From Rhizobium sp. SEMIA4064 (GTDB taxonomy: Bacteria; Pseudomonadota; Alphaproteobacteria; Rhizobiales; Rhizobiaceae): a stretch of 64,000 nucleotides of DNA. Positions 62,858 to 64,000 of the stretch are shown in pieces. The position numbers and the translations under genes were made by a program. Under the pieces are notes generated by a model, which saw only the letters and a list, made by a program, of their open reading frames with translations, did not search any database and was not told the origin of the DNA. Positions within the stretch are counted from its first letter, which is position 1, and the number at the start of each line of letters is the position of its first letter. The stretch lies in the NCBI RefSeq assembly GCF_003025035.1, contig NZ_PYJN01000001.1, forward strand, positions 187,501 to 251,500. The letters are read 5' to 3'.

Positions 62858-63949
62858 ATGGGTGCCTATATCCTCAGACGTCTGCTGCTGATGATCCCGA
62901 CCATCATCGGCATCATGGCGATCTCGTTTACCATCGTGCAGTTCGCGCCCGGCGGTCCTGTCGAGCAGGTGATCGCGCAGTTGACCGGCCAGGGCGACAA
63001 CGCCAATGGCCGTCTTTCCGGCGGTACCGATCTGCTCGGCCAGCAGAACGTCGACGACAGCAGCTCGAAATATCGCGGCGCGCAGGGGCTCGATCCGGAG
63101 CTGATCGCCAAGCTCGACAAGCAGTTCGGCTTCGACAAGCCGCCGCTTACGCGCTTCGGGCAGATGATGTGGAATTATATCCGCTTCGATTTCGGCGAAA
63201 GCTTCTTCCGCAATACCACGGTGATCGATCTCATCGGCCAGAAGCTTCCCGTGTCGATTTCGCTCGGCATCTGGATCCTGATCTTCTCCTACGCCATCTC
63301 CATCCCGCTCGGCATCCGCAAGGCGATACAGGATGGATCGACCTTCGATGTCTGGACGTCCGGTGTCATCATCATCGGCTATGCAGTTCCGAGTTTCCTC
63401 TTCGGCATCATGCTGATCGTGCTTTTCGCCGGTGGCTCCTTCTTCGATTGGTTTCCGCTGCGTGGCCTCGTCTCCGATAATTTCGCCGATCTTACGTGGT
63501 GGCAGAAGATCATCGATTATCTCTGGCACCTCGTGCTGCCATTGATCTCGCTGTCGCTCGCCGCCTTCGCCACGACGACGCTTCTCACCAAGAATTCCTT
63601 CATCGAGGAGATCAAGAAGCAATATGTCATCACGGCCCGCGCCAAAGGGCTGAGCGAGCGGCGGGTGCTCTATGGCCATGTCTTCCGCAATGCCATGCTC
63701 ATCGTCATCGCCGGTTTCCCCGGTGCCTTCATTTCCGCCTTCTTCACCGGTTCGCTGTTGATCGAGAATATCTTCTCGCTCGATGGCCTCGGCCGCCTCA
63801 GCTATCTCTCCGTCGTCCAGCGTGACTATCCGATCGTGTTCGCAACGCTCTATATCTTCTCGCTGCTTGGCTTGTTCGTCGGCCTGATCTCGGACCTGAT
63901 CTATACTTGGATCGACCCCCGCATCGATTTCGAGCGGAGGGATGTCTGA
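62858..63949 (+). CDS. yejB: Peptide ABC transporter permease (YejB-type)
   Basis: A 363-residue inner-membrane permease of the DppB type. It starts [20 protein letters not shown], has [20 protein letters not shown], then a YejB-specific hydrophilic insert (residues about 45-90), and the EAA loop [20 protein letters not shown]. About six helices. It lies 171 bases after yejA; its stop codon overlaps the yejE start by one base (TGATG). Confidence 0.94.
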   Translation: MGAYILRRLLLMIPTIIGIMAISFTIVQFAPGGPVEQVIAQLTGQGDNANGRLSGGTDLLGQQNVDDSSSKYRGAQGLDPELIAKLDKQFGFDKPPLTRFGQMMWNYIRFDFGESFFRNTTVIDLIGQKLPVSISLGIWILIFSYAISIPLGIRKAIQDGSTFDVWTSGVIIIGYAVPSFLFGIMLIVLFAGGSFFDWFPLRGLVSDNFADLTWWQKIIDYLWHLVLPLISLSLAAFATTTLLTKNSFIEEIKKQYVITARAKGLSERRVLYGHVFRNAMLIVIAGFPGAFISAFFTGSLLIENIFSLDGLGRLSYLSVVQRDYPIVFATLYIFSLLGLFVGLISDLIYTWIDPRIDFERRDV

Positions 63950-64000
63950 TGGACGCAGCGACCAACTCGACGGCCCCGGCAGTAGTAAAGCCGCCGCGCA
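63949..64000 (+). CDS. yejE: Peptide ABC transporter permease (YejE-type), N-terminal fragment
   Basis: Only 17 codons ([17 protein letters not shown]) lie inside the window. The start ATG 63949 shares its A with the yejB TGA stop codon. The position directly after yejB predicts yejE, but the visible residues alone are not diagnostic. Confidence 0.7.
   Translation, partial: MDAATNSTAPAVVKPPR

Noticed and set aside
62408-63679. 423-codon minus-strand frame opposite yejA/yejB
   Set aside because: Crosses two real genes in antisense and has no recognisable domain.

Overview
The window reads as a chromosomal segment of an alphaproteobacterium of the order Rhizobiales, most likely Rhizobium or a close relative. 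Support: an rrn operon end (23S - 5S - initiator tRNA) with a rhizobial-type initiator tRNA; a Ros/MucR-type regulator; cbtBA behind a cobalamin riboswitch; a complete C-P lyase (phn) locus; and a MarR - small RNA - polA arrangement matching the ecpR1 locus of rhizobia. Coding density is high, short ATGA overlaps are frequent, and no insertion sequence, prophage, integrase or CRISPR array was seen.

Layout. 1-2715: 3' part of 23S rRNA, 5S rRNA, a spacer with an array of small perfect hairpins, tRNA-fMet and a terminator. 3024-8098: SDR/NmrA-type oxidoreductase, secreted cupin, two-CBS protein, MscS channel fused to a cyclic-nucleotide-binding domain, a DUF2934 mini-protein and a TIM-barrel sugar isomerase-like protein. 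8515-10633: a signalling group (EAL phosphodiesterase, Fis-like HTH protein, MucR-like regulator). 10718-12903: Pit phosphate transporter and a small secreted protein. 13045-15470: riboswitch-controlled cobalt uptake (cbtB, cbtA, an unknown third gene) and a divergent histidine phosphatase. 15475-20590: cytochrome bo3 quinol oxidase cyoABCD with a SURF1 assembly factor. 20988-26388: MFS symporter and an Fbp-type ferric iron ABC importer.

26557-34139: LacI-type regulator, PotD/PotA-type ABC importer, nucleoside hydrolase and adenine deaminase in one overlapping operon behind a palindromic operator; this looks like uptake and breakdown of a purine nucleoside or adenine derivative. 34291-39659: M20 dipeptidase, MarR regulator, an EcpR1-type sRNA with an RpoH-like promoter, and polA. 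39757-52967: two same-strand phn transcription units (phnGHIJKL plus a hexapeptide acetyltransferase; then phnC, phnD, two phnE, a DUF1045 2H-phosphoesterase, phnM, phnN) with phnF divergent. Together they import phosphonates, make the ribosyl triphosphate, cleave the C-P bond and return the ribose phosphate to PRPP. phnP is missing and the 2H protein may fill that step.

53157-59351: central metabolism and envelope genes on the minus strand (mepA, mgsA, glk, an MsbA-like exporter, dapB, gpmA). 59496-64000: an isochorismatase-like hydrolase divergent from a TetR regulator with two operator-like palindromes, then a yejA-yejB-yejE peptide importer cut by the window end. Palindromic repeat elements lie in several intergenic gaps, and three ABC importer operons carry strong hairpins directly after the binding-protein gene. 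All identifications come from reading the sequence and family knowledge; no database search was run.
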